A stretch of 49,524 nucleotides of DNA from Promethearchaeota archaeon (lineage in GTDB: Archaea; Asgardarchaeota; Lokiarchaeia; Sigyniarchaeales; SOKP01), in NCBI GenBank assembly GCA_019058295.1, contig JAHPZI010000020.1, positions 42,632 through 92,155 of the forward strand. Reading direction: 5' to 3'. A program made the translations under genes and the position numbers. This document shows positions 8,771 through 18,005 of the stretch, one piece after another. The notes below the pieces were generated by a model that saw only the letters and a program-made list of their open reading frames with translations, made no database searches and was not told the origin of the DNA. Position 1 is the first letter of the stretch, and every line of letters begins with the position of its first letter.

Positions 8771-10141
8771 TTAACGAGTTTTCATGATTGGCATTAAAAG
8801 TTGAAAGGTTTTTCTGTAGATTTTTCTTACTAATTCAAGATTAAATAAAATTCTTATCACTTTCAATAAAGAATGTCTCTTAGGCTTAAATGTAGATCGA
8901 TTTTTATCATATGTAATGTGAGAAATATAAAATCTTTTTTGAACCATTGAGAGTAATAATTGATAGCTTATAATTGCGATGATATCCCAAGCCCTCTTAA
9001 TATGATCTTCGGGATAGTTTAATTTTTCACCCATAGAAATTCTAATTATTTCAATAAGATGATATATGTCAATTTTACTTCCCATTAGTTCTCTTGCTGC
9101 CCATAATAAATAGATGCATCCTCCACAGTAGGAAATCAAAGCATCTGCCTTGGTTTGTTCTGCTTCCCTAAATTTTTTCGCTCCTTCTGAGATAATATCA
9201 AAAGGGATTGACATATTTTTAACCCAAGATGCCCCAGCTCCAAATCCGCAACATAATGAGTCCTTTTTAATATGCTTCATTTCAATAATTCTGCATCCAC
9301 ATTTTTCTAAAAGCTCTCTAGGAGCGTCCCAAAAAGCACCATCGAGAGACTTTGAAAAGCAGTTATCATGAACGGTAACCGTTATATTAAGTTTATTAGG
9401 AAGCTTAATTTCTCCAGAATTTATATTTTCTAAAAGCCATTCATTGAAATTAATAAAATTTCTATTATGATTTACGCCCATTTCTTTTGGATGTACCTCC
9501 GAAAAGATATATTGAACCGCATCTAAAGTATGAGCGATATTTTTCACATTCCATTCATCAAAATCTTTCTTACATCTTTCAGCAATTCTTTGAACCACAT
9601 CTAAATATCCCCCTTGATAAAGATATGCTCCCCCTTCCCATTGATCAATCCTATCCATAGGCTTAAAATAATCAAGTAATTTACTTCCTCCAATAATAAA
9701 TGGAAATAGGTGTGTGTAATTCCCAATTAGAAGGATCCTATCTTCTGGCTTAGGTACATAATTCATCCATTTATAAATCCATTTTGCTTCTTGCCTAGAT
9801 AAGAATAAATTTAATAATTGCCAAATATTAGGCTCCATTGTAGGAGTTACAAATCGATATAATGCAGGAGCGCCTCTTTTTTTATATAAATCATTCCACC
9901 TTTCTAAAATCAATTGGTAAGGATTGGCGTTTTTTGGACAATATAAATTACAAGAAAGGCAAGTATTACATTTATATAACACAGTTTCAGATTTATTTCC
10001 GTCAATTAATTTTTTTATCTCTTCCTTTGCTTGCTGTATTGGTAATTGCAATACAGGACATAAGTGTAAACACAATCCACATAGATCACATAAATCTTCC
10101 CTAAAAGCTTGACTTCTTTTTTTTGTTTTCATGATCACCAT
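8771..10141 (-). CDS. HdrD-like iron-sulfur protein with a degenerate first CCG domain
   Basis: This 456-residue cytoplasmic electron-transfer protein resembles HdrD/GlpC/LutA-type CCG proteins. Two N-terminal [4Fe-4S] motifs are present (CDLCGLCLHLCP and CNTCLSCNLYCP). The second CCG domain is intact, with DNCFSK near 265, SLCCGFGAGA near 296 and SYCGGC near 337. The first CCG domain has lost its cysteines: GNYTHLF stands where the upstream paralog has PGCNVITF, and QWEGGAYLYQ replaces YCCGETLFR. It therefore probably binds one non-cubane cluster rather than two. Its start overlaps the stop of the upstream paralog by 7 bp, suggesting translational coupling and a heteromeric complex. An internal ATG at 10132 is an alternative start. 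Confidence 0.8.
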   Translation of the reverse strand: MVIMKTKKRSQAFREDLCDLCGLCLHLCPVLQLPIQQAKEEIKKLIDGNKSETVLYKCNTCLSCNLYCPKNANPYQLILERWNDLYKKRGAPALYRFVTPTMEPNIWQLLNLFLSRQEAKWIYKWMNYVPKPEDRILLIGNYTHLFPFIIGGSKLLDYFKPMDRIDQWEGGAYLYQGGYLDVVQRIAERCKKDFDEWNVKNIAHTLDAVQYIFSEVHPKEMGVNHNRNFINFNEWLLENINSGEIKLPNKLNITVTVHDNCFSKSLDGAFWDAPRELLEKCGCRIIEMKHIKKDSLCCGFGAGASWVKNMSIPFDIISEGAKKFREAEQTKADALISYCGGCIYLLWAARELMGSKIDIYHLIEIIRISMGEKLNYPEDHIKRAWDIIAIISYQLLLSMVQKRFYISHITYDKNRSTFKPKRHSLLKVIRILFNLELVRKIYRKTFQLLMPIMKTR

Positions 10142-11406
10142 GCCTCAGTATATTTTGGGGGTTCTTCAGGAATTTCTGCTATTTTAAATGTTTTTTTTGA
10201 GAATATTTTTGGCACTTGTTTTAGTATCGTACCCCAGAAAAACTTTTTTGCTCTTTTTTTTTTCGCTTTTTGATTTAAACTAGGTTTTTCTTCAATTGCC
10301 ATTTGTAATAATTCAATTATATGATAAACTTTAAGTTTTTTAAAGTAAAGTTTTTTATTTGCTGTAAATGTCGCTAAACACCCCGCACAATAGACGCAAA
10401 CAGCATCTGCTTTTGTTTTTTTGAACTCTTTAAAATTTCGTAATGTAGAAGCTCTTATTTTAAAGGGCTGATAAGCAGAATCTACTGAAAATCCAGCTCC
10501 AATTCCGCAACATCTCATGTTCTCCCGGCATGCTTCAATCTCGATAACTTTAACTCCAATCTTCTCAAGAATTTTGCGAGGTAAATCCATATATTCTTCT
10601 CCAAACATTTTGGAATAACAAGAATCTTGAATAGTTACTGACATGTTTAATTTCGTCTTAATTTGGATTTCCCCGCTTTGTATTTTCTCCCATAAATATT
10701 GAATATAAGACTTCACCTCATCAAACTTATATGTTAACCCATAGTGAGGAAGCACATTCTTGAATATATTTGTACCTGCGGTGCATAAAATCAAGAGTTT
10801 TTTTGGTTTTAATATATTAAACCATTTATCTAGTCGTTTTGTTATTTGAAAGAGCTCATCTCTATACCCTGTACGAAAAAGAGTCTCACCACAACAATAT
10901 TCTAGACGCCCTCTAATCTCTAAATCTTTGAAGAAACTTGCTTGGGTGAGTTCAGCAAAAGTTATAACATTGCATCCTGGATATGTAAGTGTATCTCCTT
11001 TAAGGGGTTCTAATGTCGCCCATTTACTTACCAATTCTTTGGTCTCTTTTGGTAAATGTTCCATCACATAGGAACGAAAATTAGGATAATGAGGATACAA
11101 TGTCATATAAAATTCGCCCCTTTTTCTTAATCCTTCCTTTCCATATTGCTCATTCCATCGCTGTAATATTAAACTGGCTGGATGAGCATTTGTAGGACAA
11201 TAAAAATTACAAGAAAAACAACTTTGGCATTCTGTTAATATTTTCTTAGTTTTTTCACCAGAAATCAATTTTTTCATCTCCATAACTGCTTCCTCTTTAG
11301 ATAAATGTATAATTGGGCAATTTAAAAAGCATTCACCGCATAAAGTGCAAGCTTCTTTATTAAATGGTGAAAAAAAGGTAATATCTATAGGTTCAATCTT
11401 AGTCAT
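10135..11406 (-). CDS. HdrD-like iron-sulfur protein with two CCG domains
   Basis: This 423-residue protein has two [4Fe-4S] ferredoxin motifs (CTLCGECFLNCP near 17 and CQSCFSCNFYCP near 60). Two CCG domains follow: PGCNVITF / YCCGETLFR / LCTAGTN, and DSCYSK / RCCGIGAGF / YCAGC. Such domains bind non-cubane [4Fe-4S] clusters in heterodisulfide reductase HdrB/HdrD and in lactate or glycolate oxidase iron-sulfur subunits. No membrane segments are seen. It is the first of the overlapping pair with the gene ending at 8771, and shares the VTxxDxCxSK and RCCGxGAG layout with it. The physiological donor or acceptor is unknown, since no flavin subunit directly adjoins this pair. The ATG lacks a clear Shine-Dalgarno sequence. 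Confidence 0.83.
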   Translation of the reverse strand: MTKIEPIDITFFSPFNKEACTLCGECFLNCPIIHLSKEEAVMEMKKLISGEKTKKILTECQSCFSCNFYCPTNAHPASLILQRWNEQYGKEGLRKRGEFYMTLYPHYPNFRSYVMEHLPKETKELVSKWATLEPLKGDTLTYPGCNVITFAELTQASFFKDLEIRGRLEYCCGETLFRTGYRDELFQITKRLDKWFNILKPKKLLILCTAGTNIFKNVLPHYGLTYKFDEVKSYIQYLWEKIQSGEIQIKTKLNMSVTIQDSCYSKMFGEEYMDLPRKILEKIGVKVIEIEACRENMRCCGIGAGFSVDSAYQPFKIRASTLRNFKEFKKTKADAVCVYCAGCLATFTANKKLYFKKLKVYHIIELLQMAIEEKPSLNQKAKKKRAKKFFWGTILKQVPKIFSKKTFKIAEIPEEPPKYTEAW

Positions 11407-11591
11407 ATTATTAATATAGAGAAAAAAACAAATTAAGATTATTATTCATTTATAAAAGGATTTAAAGATTTTTACATCTTTACTAGAAGCAATTTTTCAT
11501 TCCATCTTTTAATTCTATATTTTTTTTATAAGGCTGTCTACCTTCTATAAAATCATCGGCAGATAAACTTAAAAGAAAATTTGAAAAAAAA

Positions 11592-11626
11592 ATTAATCAG
11601 ATTAATGAATAATCAAAAAAAAAAAA
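11592..11626 (-). terminator. Dyad followed by a T-tract downstream of the surface protein gene
   Basis: Just past the minus-strand stop at 11642 the minus strand carries a 12-base T run (plus-strand A run 11615-11626). A perfect 7-bp dyad with a one-base centre (ATTAATC-A-GATTAAT) follows at 11592-11606. T-tracts are the main archaeal termination signal. The dyad lies beyond the T run in the transcription direction, so it is not a bacterial-type hairpin terminator. Confidence 0.45.
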
Positions 11627-11641
11627 GTTAATTTTTTGTAT

Positions 11642-14314
11642 TTATTTCTTTTCCTCTTCTAAAATTTGTGTTTTTTTTGCCATTTCTTTTTTTGGTTCTT
11701 CTACTGTTTTTTTTGTTGTAGCAGCTTTTTTTTCCTCAGGAGCTTTTATTGATTCTCCTTTTGTTTTTTCCACAGATATTTTTTTTGTAATAAGTTCTTT
11801 TCCTTCAGGAGTTTTTTTTGCTGTTACTTTTTTTTTTTCCACAGATTTTCCTATTTTAGCAAGTTTTTTTTTCTTAATAAGATATATTGAGATACCTATG
11901 GCACCAATACCAGAAGCAGCTCCAACTCCAATTGAGATTGGAATCCAAGGTTCAATTAATTTTTCCTCCACTCCTTTTTCGTCGTCATCATCCCCAGCAG
12001 GAATACCGCCATGAGTTACAACGCCTTTATCAATAACTTCAGGATCCACACCGATATAAAATACAAAATCTTTTTGTTCAAAACCACCAGTAGCGTCTAT
12101 ACTGCCGCTTAATTTTATTAAATTCTCAGTAGGATCTACAGTTATAGGTTCTAAAGATATGCTATAGTTTCCAGGTTCACCAATAACTTCAGAGCTATCA
12201 CCAGATACATCGGTGCCATTCCATAATAATGTACCAAAAGTTAAACCTGTAATCCCTTGATTATTGCTCGCATTAAAAACGAAAAAAGTGATATTAAACC
12301 AATCTTCTGAGTAAATTTGTTTTACAAGATCTATACCTAACTTTTTAAAACTTACTACTGGTACCGAACTTGGTTCCACAGCGATTGAAGTATTTAGGTT
12401 TCCATCAGCGTAACCAGTTTTGATCGCGGTTAAGTTAAACCATAATCCCGGCGCACCTGCAGTAACAAATTTCGCAGTTACATTTAAATTAAACGTTCCA
12501 TCGCCATTATCTGTAATATTCTCAGGCGCAGTGAGAGCAATACCATCCCATTTTCCTGAAAGCGACACACCTTTAATCAGATCTCCTGTACAATTTATAA
12601 TCTCCACTACAAATTCAAATGTTTCATTATTATATCTTTCTTTTATTATATTAACACTAAGCTTTGGTTTGGGCACGGCGATTTGAGTTTTTAAAGTTCC
12701 ATTAGCATATGGTCCAAGATGAGCGGTTAAGTTAAGCCATATTGCTGGATCTCCTTGATTAACATGTTTTGCTGGTAGTGCTAAACTATATTTTCCAGAA
12801 CCTCCACCAGTGGGAGTAATATCTCCTACTTGAATTTGATATGTTCCCCATTTTCCATTAATTTCACATCCATCCATTTGATTCCCCCATAAATCTAAAA
12901 CTCTTATAGTGAAATAAAACGTTGAATCCGTATATATTGATTTAATTAGTTCTATTAATAATCTATTAGGCATGATATATGTTGGAACTTGATAGAAGTA
13001 GAAAAGATCTGGTTTTGACAGCCTTGAATACTGAATCAAAACAGTATAATCAGAAAACTTGCCTGAGGATATTATAAACCAATAATCTATTTTAAAGCTC
13101 CAAGATAACCAATTAAATAATATTATCCAATGTAGATATGTGTCTTCGATTTGCCAAATTTCAATAGAAATCCATTCCCATTCAATTATAACTGAAGTTA
13201 TTAAGAATTTTACTTCTAATTCTAAAAGAGGCCAAGTAAAATGATATAAGACATCTACAATATCCCATAAAAAAACAGTAATAACTACATATGAATCTCC
13301 AGATCCACTAAACAACGTTAAATAATCAAGAAACCAATAGAAAGATAGATTAGCAACCCAAAGGGGGCCACCTGGCATTGGAACTTTTTTATGCAAACCC
13401 GTAAACATCAATGAGATTTCTTCAGTCTCTTTTTTTGTAAATAACAGTTCATATGTATTATTATAGTTAATTAAGATTGTATTATTCGCAGATGTAATAT
13501 TTATCAAATCTTTACCATAAAATGTTAAAGAAGGATTGTTCCATTCTAATACACGGCTATAATCAATCATATTATTACTTTCGTAAACACCAGATTCATT
13601 TACAATATAATGATTAAAATCAGTTTCTTGCCATTTGAACTGATTTAAAGTCTCGTTATAATCTAAATGAACCTTGAAATAATAGTCATCAGAGTATAAT
13701 TTTGTTAAATTATATTGTAAATCGTAGCCATCTGCTCTATTATGTTCATAATTAATCTTCTCTATTAAATCAATATCACCATCTGCCTCATAAGAACTGA
13801 TATTAAAGTTATCTAAATAATTCCCTACTGTATTTTTTTTAGCTTCCAAAGTAGCATTATAAAACCAAGCAGCGGGTGTATAATATACAAAAAATCTATT
13901 ATCACTATGGGTCACCTCAGTACTCAATTCTACTCCATCAAATATTATTGGTTCGAGATAAGTTACTGTTTTACCAATAACTCCCTCGGAAATAATATCA
14001 CGAGAACTATTTAAGCTAACACCTGCTAAATCACTTTGTTTTGATGAATCGACTTGAAATGGTATACCATCACTTTCAATTGTAGTCGTAGTCCAGTTAT
14101 TATCAGGATTGGCTTCAATCGTCATATTATTCGCATCATCCCAATCATAGAATTGTTGATAAGAAGCCTGCGATTTGGGTTTGGATAGGATATTTTCATT
14201 GGATATTTCATTGTCTTTTAGAACTATAGGCTTTGGAAAAGTAATTTGAAAGAAAGACGCCAAGATAACCGAGATAAAAACTAGGCTTAAAATCATCTTG
14301 TTTGCTTTTTTCAT
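11642..14314 (-). CDS. Membrane-anchored surface protein with Ig-like repeats and a charged tail
   Basis: The 890-residue protein starts with a signal peptide (basic MKKANK, then a hydrophobic stretch to about residue 28). It has a tryptophan-rich region around 330-420 and three related beta-sandwich-like domains at roughly 455-555, 560-650 and 655-758. Each domain opens with IxxIYxxxxFxFxIxV and closes with a WxNLTA-type strand. An acidic linker (GDDDDEKG) precedes one transmembrane helix at about 791-813. A 77-residue cytoplasmic tail, very rich in Lys and Glu with Thr, follows. Many N-x-T/S sites suggest glycosylation. The start is well supported by GGTG seven bases before ATG. It may be a structural or adhesive cell-surface protein; no enzymatic motif was found. 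Confidence 0.8.
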   Translation of the reverse strand: MKKANKMILSLVFISVILASFFQITFPKPIVLKDNEISNENILSKPKSQASYQQFYDWDDANNMTIEANPDNNWTTTTIESDGIPFQVDSSKQSDLAGVSLNSSRDIISEGVIGKTVTYLEPIIFDGVELSTEVTHSDNRFFVYYTPAAWFYNATLEAKKNTVGNYLDNFNISSYEADGDIDLIEKINYEHNRADGYDLQYNLTKLYSDDYYFKVHLDYNETLNQFKWQETDFNHYIVNESGVYESNNMIDYSRVLEWNNPSLTFYGKDLINITSANNTILINYNNTYELLFTKKETEEISLMFTGLHKKVPMPGGPLWVANLSFYWFLDYLTLFSGSGDSYVVITVFLWDIVDVLYHFTWPLLELEVKFLITSVIIEWEWISIEIWQIEDTYLHWIILFNWLSWSFKIDYWFIISSGKFSDYTVLIQYSRLSKPDLFYFYQVPTYIMPNRLLIELIKSIYTDSTFYFTIRVLDLWGNQMDGCEINGKWGTYQIQVGDITPTGGGSGKYSLALPAKHVNQGDPAIWLNLTAHLGPYANGTLKTQIAVPKPKLSVNIIKERYNNETFEFVVEIINCTGDLIKGVSLSGKWDGIALTAPENITDNGDGTFNLNVTAKFVTAGAPGLWFNLTAIKTGYADGNLNTSIAVEPSSVPVVSFKKLGIDLVKQIYSEDWFNITFFVFNASNNQGITGLTFGTLLWNGTDVSGDSSEVIGEPGNYSISLEPITVDPTENLIKLSGSIDATGGFEQKDFVFYIGVDPEVIDKGVVTHGGIPAGDDDDEKGVEEKLIEPWIPISIGVGAASGIGAIGISIYLIKKKKLAKIGKSVEKKKVTAKKTPEGKELITKKISVEKTKGESIKAPEEKKAATTKKTVEEPKKEMAKKTQILEEEKK

Positions 14315-14453
14315 TATATTTCACCTTTTTTGTTAAATAATTATATATAAAATAATTATATAATAAAACATATAATCTTAATTTCTATTAATTTCGAAAA
14401 TATATTCAATATATTATTTATATCATATTACATGTTTGGGAGAGAAAGAAAAG

Positions 14454-15929
14454 ATGAATAGTAGCAAATTAGTTAGTGAATTAGAAAAAATAGTAGGAGA
14501 TAATTATGTTTCAGAAGAACCTGAAATAACATTTTTATATCACTATGATTTTATTACAGCTGAGCCAGAGGGCAAATGTGATATCGCAATTATGCCAGGG
14601 TCAGCTGAAGAAGTACAAGAAATCGTTAAAATTGCCAATAAAAATAAAATTCCACTAGTTCCGTGGGTTTCGGGGATTAATTTCGGTTCGATTGCCACCC
14701 CAAGAAGGGGAGGGATCGTAGTTGACATGAGGAGACTAAATAAAGTCTTGGAAGTAAATGAGGATGACATGTATGCAGTTATTGAAGGTGGGATTACTTG
14801 GGCGGACTTAAAGGGTTATCTGGACGCACATCACCCCGATCTTAAGGCAGGAGTCACATGGTCTCCCCCTGGAACTGGAGTCGTACCTTCATGTTTATGC
14901 TATGGAATGTTTGATCTGGGAATGATTGGAGGCACGGGTGCCGAATTTATAAATGGTTTAGAAGTAGTGCTCGGTTCTGGCGAGCTAGTGAAAGTAGGCT
15001 CTTGTGCTCTTTCTAACTTATGGTATGGTCGGCAGCCTTTACCTGATTTAGCAGGATTATTTATAGGATGGGAAGGTACCACGGGTATAGTCACTAAAAT
15101 GGCTATCAAATTATGGCCAAAATTGCCATTTCGAACGGATTATATTTCAATGGCTCAAACAATGGAGGAAGGTGTTCCCATGATGCTTAAGCTTTCTAAA
15201 GCAGGATTGGGTATTATTGATCTTTGTATAATTAATTTAGGGTGGGCTCAATCGCTCTTTTGTTTTGATTCAAAAAATTTAGCTATAGATCCTATAGAAT
15301 TAGGTCTTGCAGATTTTTTTGGAATAATAACCACTCAAGCTTATACAGAAGAACAGCATAATGCTCAATGCAAAGCCATTGAAGAAATATGTAGCGAATT
15401 TAACGTCACACCTCTTACAGCAGATATACAAGTAAAGAATTTTCCTGAAAACCTGCTAGGTATTATGCACCATATTTCACCCTCGACAGGTGGACAAACA
15501 CCAATTCATTTCTGGGGTTGCTGGAATTTTTCAAGAGGTGGCGGGGGAGAATGGATCGGTTCATATTGCTCTACAAGGAATATTCTTAAATATTATCAAT
15601 TGTCTCGAAAAGTATGTATAAAATACGATAACCCACCACAATTTTATAGCAGGTTAATGATGGGGGGTCATTATTGCGTAGCTCGGACAAACATTAACTT
15701 TAATAAAAATGATCCGGAAGAAATCCAAAAAGCAAGAGACTGTCTGAAAGAAATCCATGAAGCCGTTCAGAACATAGATGGCGTAGTCATGTATAAACCT
15801 CCTACATGGGCAGTAGAACATAATAAAAACAAAACTCTTCCCGCAACAAATACTCTTATTAAAAAAATCAAGAAATTACTTGATCCTAATGATATCATGA
15901 ATCCAGGACAAGGTATTGAAGGTGAATAA
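14454..15929 (+). CDS. FAD-linked oxidoreductase, VAO/PCMH-like, copy 1
   Basis: This 491-residue flavoprotein belongs to the FAD-binding-4 (GlcD/vanillyl-alcohol oxidase/p-cresol methylhydroxylase) superfamily. Visible features are AEEVQEIVKIANK, the FAD-loop-like PWVSGINFGS, the VLEVNEDDMYAVIEGG strand pair, GAEFINGLEVVLGSG, GWEGTTGIVTKMAIKLWPK and the C-terminal DIMNPGQG. The phrasing resembles 4-cresol dehydrogenase more than typical lactate dehydrogenases. The WNFSRGGGGEWIG motif near 365 is shared by all three copies in the window and may mark a distinct subfamily. The ATG at 14454 is chosen over the TTG at 14436 because GGGAGAG lies upstream and the N-terminus matches copies 2 and 3. 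It overlaps the HdrD-like partner. Covalent FAD and the substrate are not determined. Confidence 0.83.
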   Translation: MNSSKLVSELEKIVGDNYVSEEPEITFLYHYDFITAEPEGKCDIAIMPGSAEEVQEIVKIANKNKIPLVPWVSGINFGSIATPRRGGIVVDMRRLNKVLEVNEDDMYAVIEGGITWADLKGYLDAHHPDLKAGVTWSPPGTGVVPSCLCYGMFDLGMIGGTGAEFINGLEVVLGSGELVKVGSCALSNLWYGRQPLPDLAGLFIGWEGTTGIVTKMAIKLWPKLPFRTDYISMAQTMEEGVPMMLKLSKAGLGIIDLCIINLGWAQSLFCFDSKNLAIDPIELGLADFFGIITTQAYTEEQHNAQCKAIEEICSEFNVTPLTADIQVKNFPENLLGIMHHISPSTGGQTPIHFWGCWNFSRGGGGEWIGSYCSTRNILKYYQLSRKVCIKYDNPPQFYSRLMMGGHYCVARTNINFNKNDPEEIQKARDCLKEIHEAVQNIDGVVMYKPPTWAVEHNKNKTLPATNTLIKKIKKLLDPNDIMNPGQGIEGE

Positions 15930-17175
15930 AATTACAGAGAAGAAAGAAAGCAATTTCTTACCTGGAAAAGGAATTACAAAAATTACAACTGTTCCGAATC
16001 AACAAGAACTTGAGAGAAATAAAGAGTTAGAATATTATAAGGACATATTCTACCAATGTGGGAAATGTGGAACTTGCAGAACAGCATATCATGAAAATGG
16101 GTGGCCTCGGATATGTCCTTCTGGAGAATTCGGAAAGTTTGAAGCTTATTATCTTGGTGGCAAAAATCTCCTAACCTGGGCAATATCAACAGATCAGCTC
16201 AAATGGACGGAGAATTTGGCTAAAATCTTTTATAAATGTTCTGTATGTCTTGCATGTACTCAGCAATGTCAGATTCCTGAAATCCATCATTATGCGGGTG
16301 AGTGGTTGATGGCCATGAGAGAGGAAGCTGTTAGACAAGGATATGGTCCCATGCCCGAACAAGTGAAATATACTGAACATGTTATGAAAGAAAACAATCC
16401 ATACATGGAAAAACACAAAGATCGAACTAATTGGCTACCATCCTATATCAAGTTATCACCAAATGCCAAACTAGCTTATTTTATTGGATGCACAACTAGT
16501 TATAGGGAGCAAGAAGTCGCAATTGCCACCTCTGAAATATTAAATTCACTCGATATCGAATTTAGAATTTTAGATGATGAGCGATGTTGTGGTTCTCCAG
16601 TATATATGACGGGTCAAACTGATAAGGCAAAAGCGATAGCTGAAGAGAATATCAAAATATTCAAGGAAGCGGGCATTGAGAAAATAATAACATCTTGTGC
16701 TGGGTGTTATCGAACATTAAAGGATACTTATCCAAACAAATATGGTTTAGATCACGGTATTGAAATATTTCATCTTCCAGAATTTCTATTAGATAAGATG
16801 AAAAATGGAGAATTGAAATTCAATAAAAGTCTCAATATGAAAATTACTTATCATGATCCTTGCCATATTGGTCGTCATATGGGGATATACGAACCACCGA
16901 GAGAAGTCTTAAAAGATATTCCCGGAATAGAATTAATCGAAATGAATCGTAATAGACAGAATGCTTGGTGTTGTGGTTCAGGTGGTGGCGTTCGATCAGC
17001 TTTTAAGAACCTATCTGCTTTTGCTGCGGATGAGCGAATATTGGAAGCAAAAGAAACTAAAGCAGAAGCAATTGTCTCATGTTGTCCCTTCTGTTTAAAT
17101 CAATTTAAGACAAATATTAAAAATAATGAAATTATGGCTTTTGACCTCTCTGAGTTGGTTAGAAAAGCATTATAA
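15916..17175 (+). CDS. HdrD-like iron-sulfur partner of the FAD oxidoreductase, copy 1
   Basis: This protein of about 415 residues takes electrons from the adjoining flavoprotein by analogy with GlcD/GlcF and LutA-type systems. It has two [4Fe-4S] motifs (CGKCGTC with a later CP, and CSVCLACTQQC) and two full CCG domains: GCTTSYRE / RCCGSPVYM / SCAGCYR, and DPCHIGRH / WCCGSGGGV / SCCPFC. No membrane span is seen. The start is uncertain. The open frame begins at TTG 15916, GTG 15922 is possible, and ATT 15931 lies six bases after GGTG and aligns residue-for-residue with the ATG of copy 2. All of these choices overlap or nearly overlap the flavoprotein stop, implying coupled translation. Confidence 0.83.
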   Translation: MKVNKITEKKESNFLPGKGITKITTVPNQQELERNKELEYYKDIFYQCGKCGTCRTAYHENGWPRICPSGEFGKFEAYYLGGKNLLTWAISTDQLKWTENLAKIFYKCSVCLACTQQCQIPEIHHYAGEWLMAMREEAVRQGYGPMPEQVKYTEHVMKENNPYMEKHKDRTNWLPSYIKLSPNAKLAYFIGCTTSYREQEVAIATSEILNSLDIEFRILDDERCCGSPVYMTGQTDKAKAIAEENIKIFKEAGIEKIITSCAGCYRTLKDTYPNKYGLDHGIEIFHLPEFLLDKMKNGELKFNKSLNMKITYHDPCHIGRHMGIYEPPREVLKDIPGIELIEMNRNRQNAWCCGSGGGVRSAFKNLSAFAADERILEAKETKAEAIVSCCPFCLNQFKTNIKNNEIMAFDLSELVRKAL

Positions 17176-17183
17176 TAGATAAA

Positions 17184-17210
17184 TTCTTTAATTTTTATTC
17201 TTTTTTTATT
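17184..17210 (+). terminator. T-rich terminator after pair 1
   Basis: Within 10-35 bp of the stop at 17175 the plus strand carries clustered T runs, including a 7-base run near 17201-17207. This is consistent with archaeal intrinsic termination. No hairpin was seen. Confidence 0.4.
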
Positions 17211-17234
17211 AGTAAAAATAGGTAATAATTATTA

Positions 17235-18005
17235 GTGTCATATAAAAAGATTATAGAAAATATTAGGACTTTTGTTGATCAAGAAGTCCAAAAGGGAAAA
17301 AAATTAACAATTTTTAAAAGAAATTCAACTCCTTCTAATTATTTTAAAAAATTCAATATTAATGTTGGTCTAGATAAGTGTAAAGATATCATTCTTCAAG
17401 AGGAAACTAAAATTGAACTAGGTGGAGAAGGATATAAATCTTTTTCAATTGTTTATCCAATATCTGATTTAGAATATGTAATGGATGGTGATATTATTTT
17501 AATTGGAAAAGAAATTGAGGACATCTCTGACCGAAATTTGGATTTTGGAATGTTTATTTTAATTGGAGGCACAAGAATTTCAGAAAAAGATAGGGATGAT
17601 ATGAGGCGGTTCAATTTCCTTTCAAATGGGGTTGAAGGATTTATGATAAGAACAATCCCCCGAAGATTTTGGTGTAGAATTAGTGAGGATCTAATAAAAA
17701 AGGATTTTTCTTTTGAATTTTTTGGAAATGCTATAATGTATTTATATAAGCAAAAATTTAAGGATTTAATCGAATCTATTGAGATTTTATTTATTAATTC
17801 ATATCCAAATACCATAAACGAGTTTATTGAGACCACATCTGAGATTCGGGAACAAATTAGTGCAAAATGGAAAAAAAAGATTGAAGAATGGAAAAAAAGA
17901 ATAGATTGCGAGTACGATTGGGCATGTGAAATATGTCCCTATCAAGAAGATTGCTTTAAAATAAAGGAAACATTAGTAGAGAGAGATCTATTAGATGAAA
18001 GATAA
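17235..18005 (+). CDS. Stand-alone acetyl-CoA synthase (CdhC/AcsB)-related domain protein
   Basis: This 256-residue protein resembles the middle/C-terminal region of the acetyl-CoA synthase beta subunit. ELGGEGYKSFSIVYP, the DGDIILIGKEIEDI strand, the MFILIGG turn, FLSNGVEGFM, WCRISEDLIKKDFSFEFFGN and a closing I-E-I-L-F-I strand follow the order seen in CdhC/AcsB (compare IGPDIDEI, EVAG, NGAEGVWHM, WIRIS, GF..HIG). The catalytic cysteines of the Ni-Ni-[4Fe-4S] A-cluster domain are not present. Instead the C-terminus has C225, C231, C234 and C240 (C-x5-C-x2-C-x5-C), a possible metal or Fe-S site. The GTG start is followed by a CooC-type ATPase overlapping by 11 bp. It could be a corrinoid-protein-interacting or metal-handling protein. 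The homology is judged by eye. Confidence 0.6.
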   Translation: MSYKKIIENIRTFVDQEVQKGKKLTIFKRNSTPSNYFKKFNINVGLDKCKDIILQEETKIELGGEGYKSFSIVYPISDLEYVMDGDIILIGKEIEDISDRNLDFGMFILIGGTRISEKDRDDMRRFNFLSNGVEGFMIRTIPRRFWCRISEDLIKKDFSFEFFGNAIMYLYKQKFKDLIESIEILFINSYPNTINEFIETTSEIREQISAKWKKKIEEWKKRIDCEYDWACEICPYQEDCFKIKETLVERDLLDER

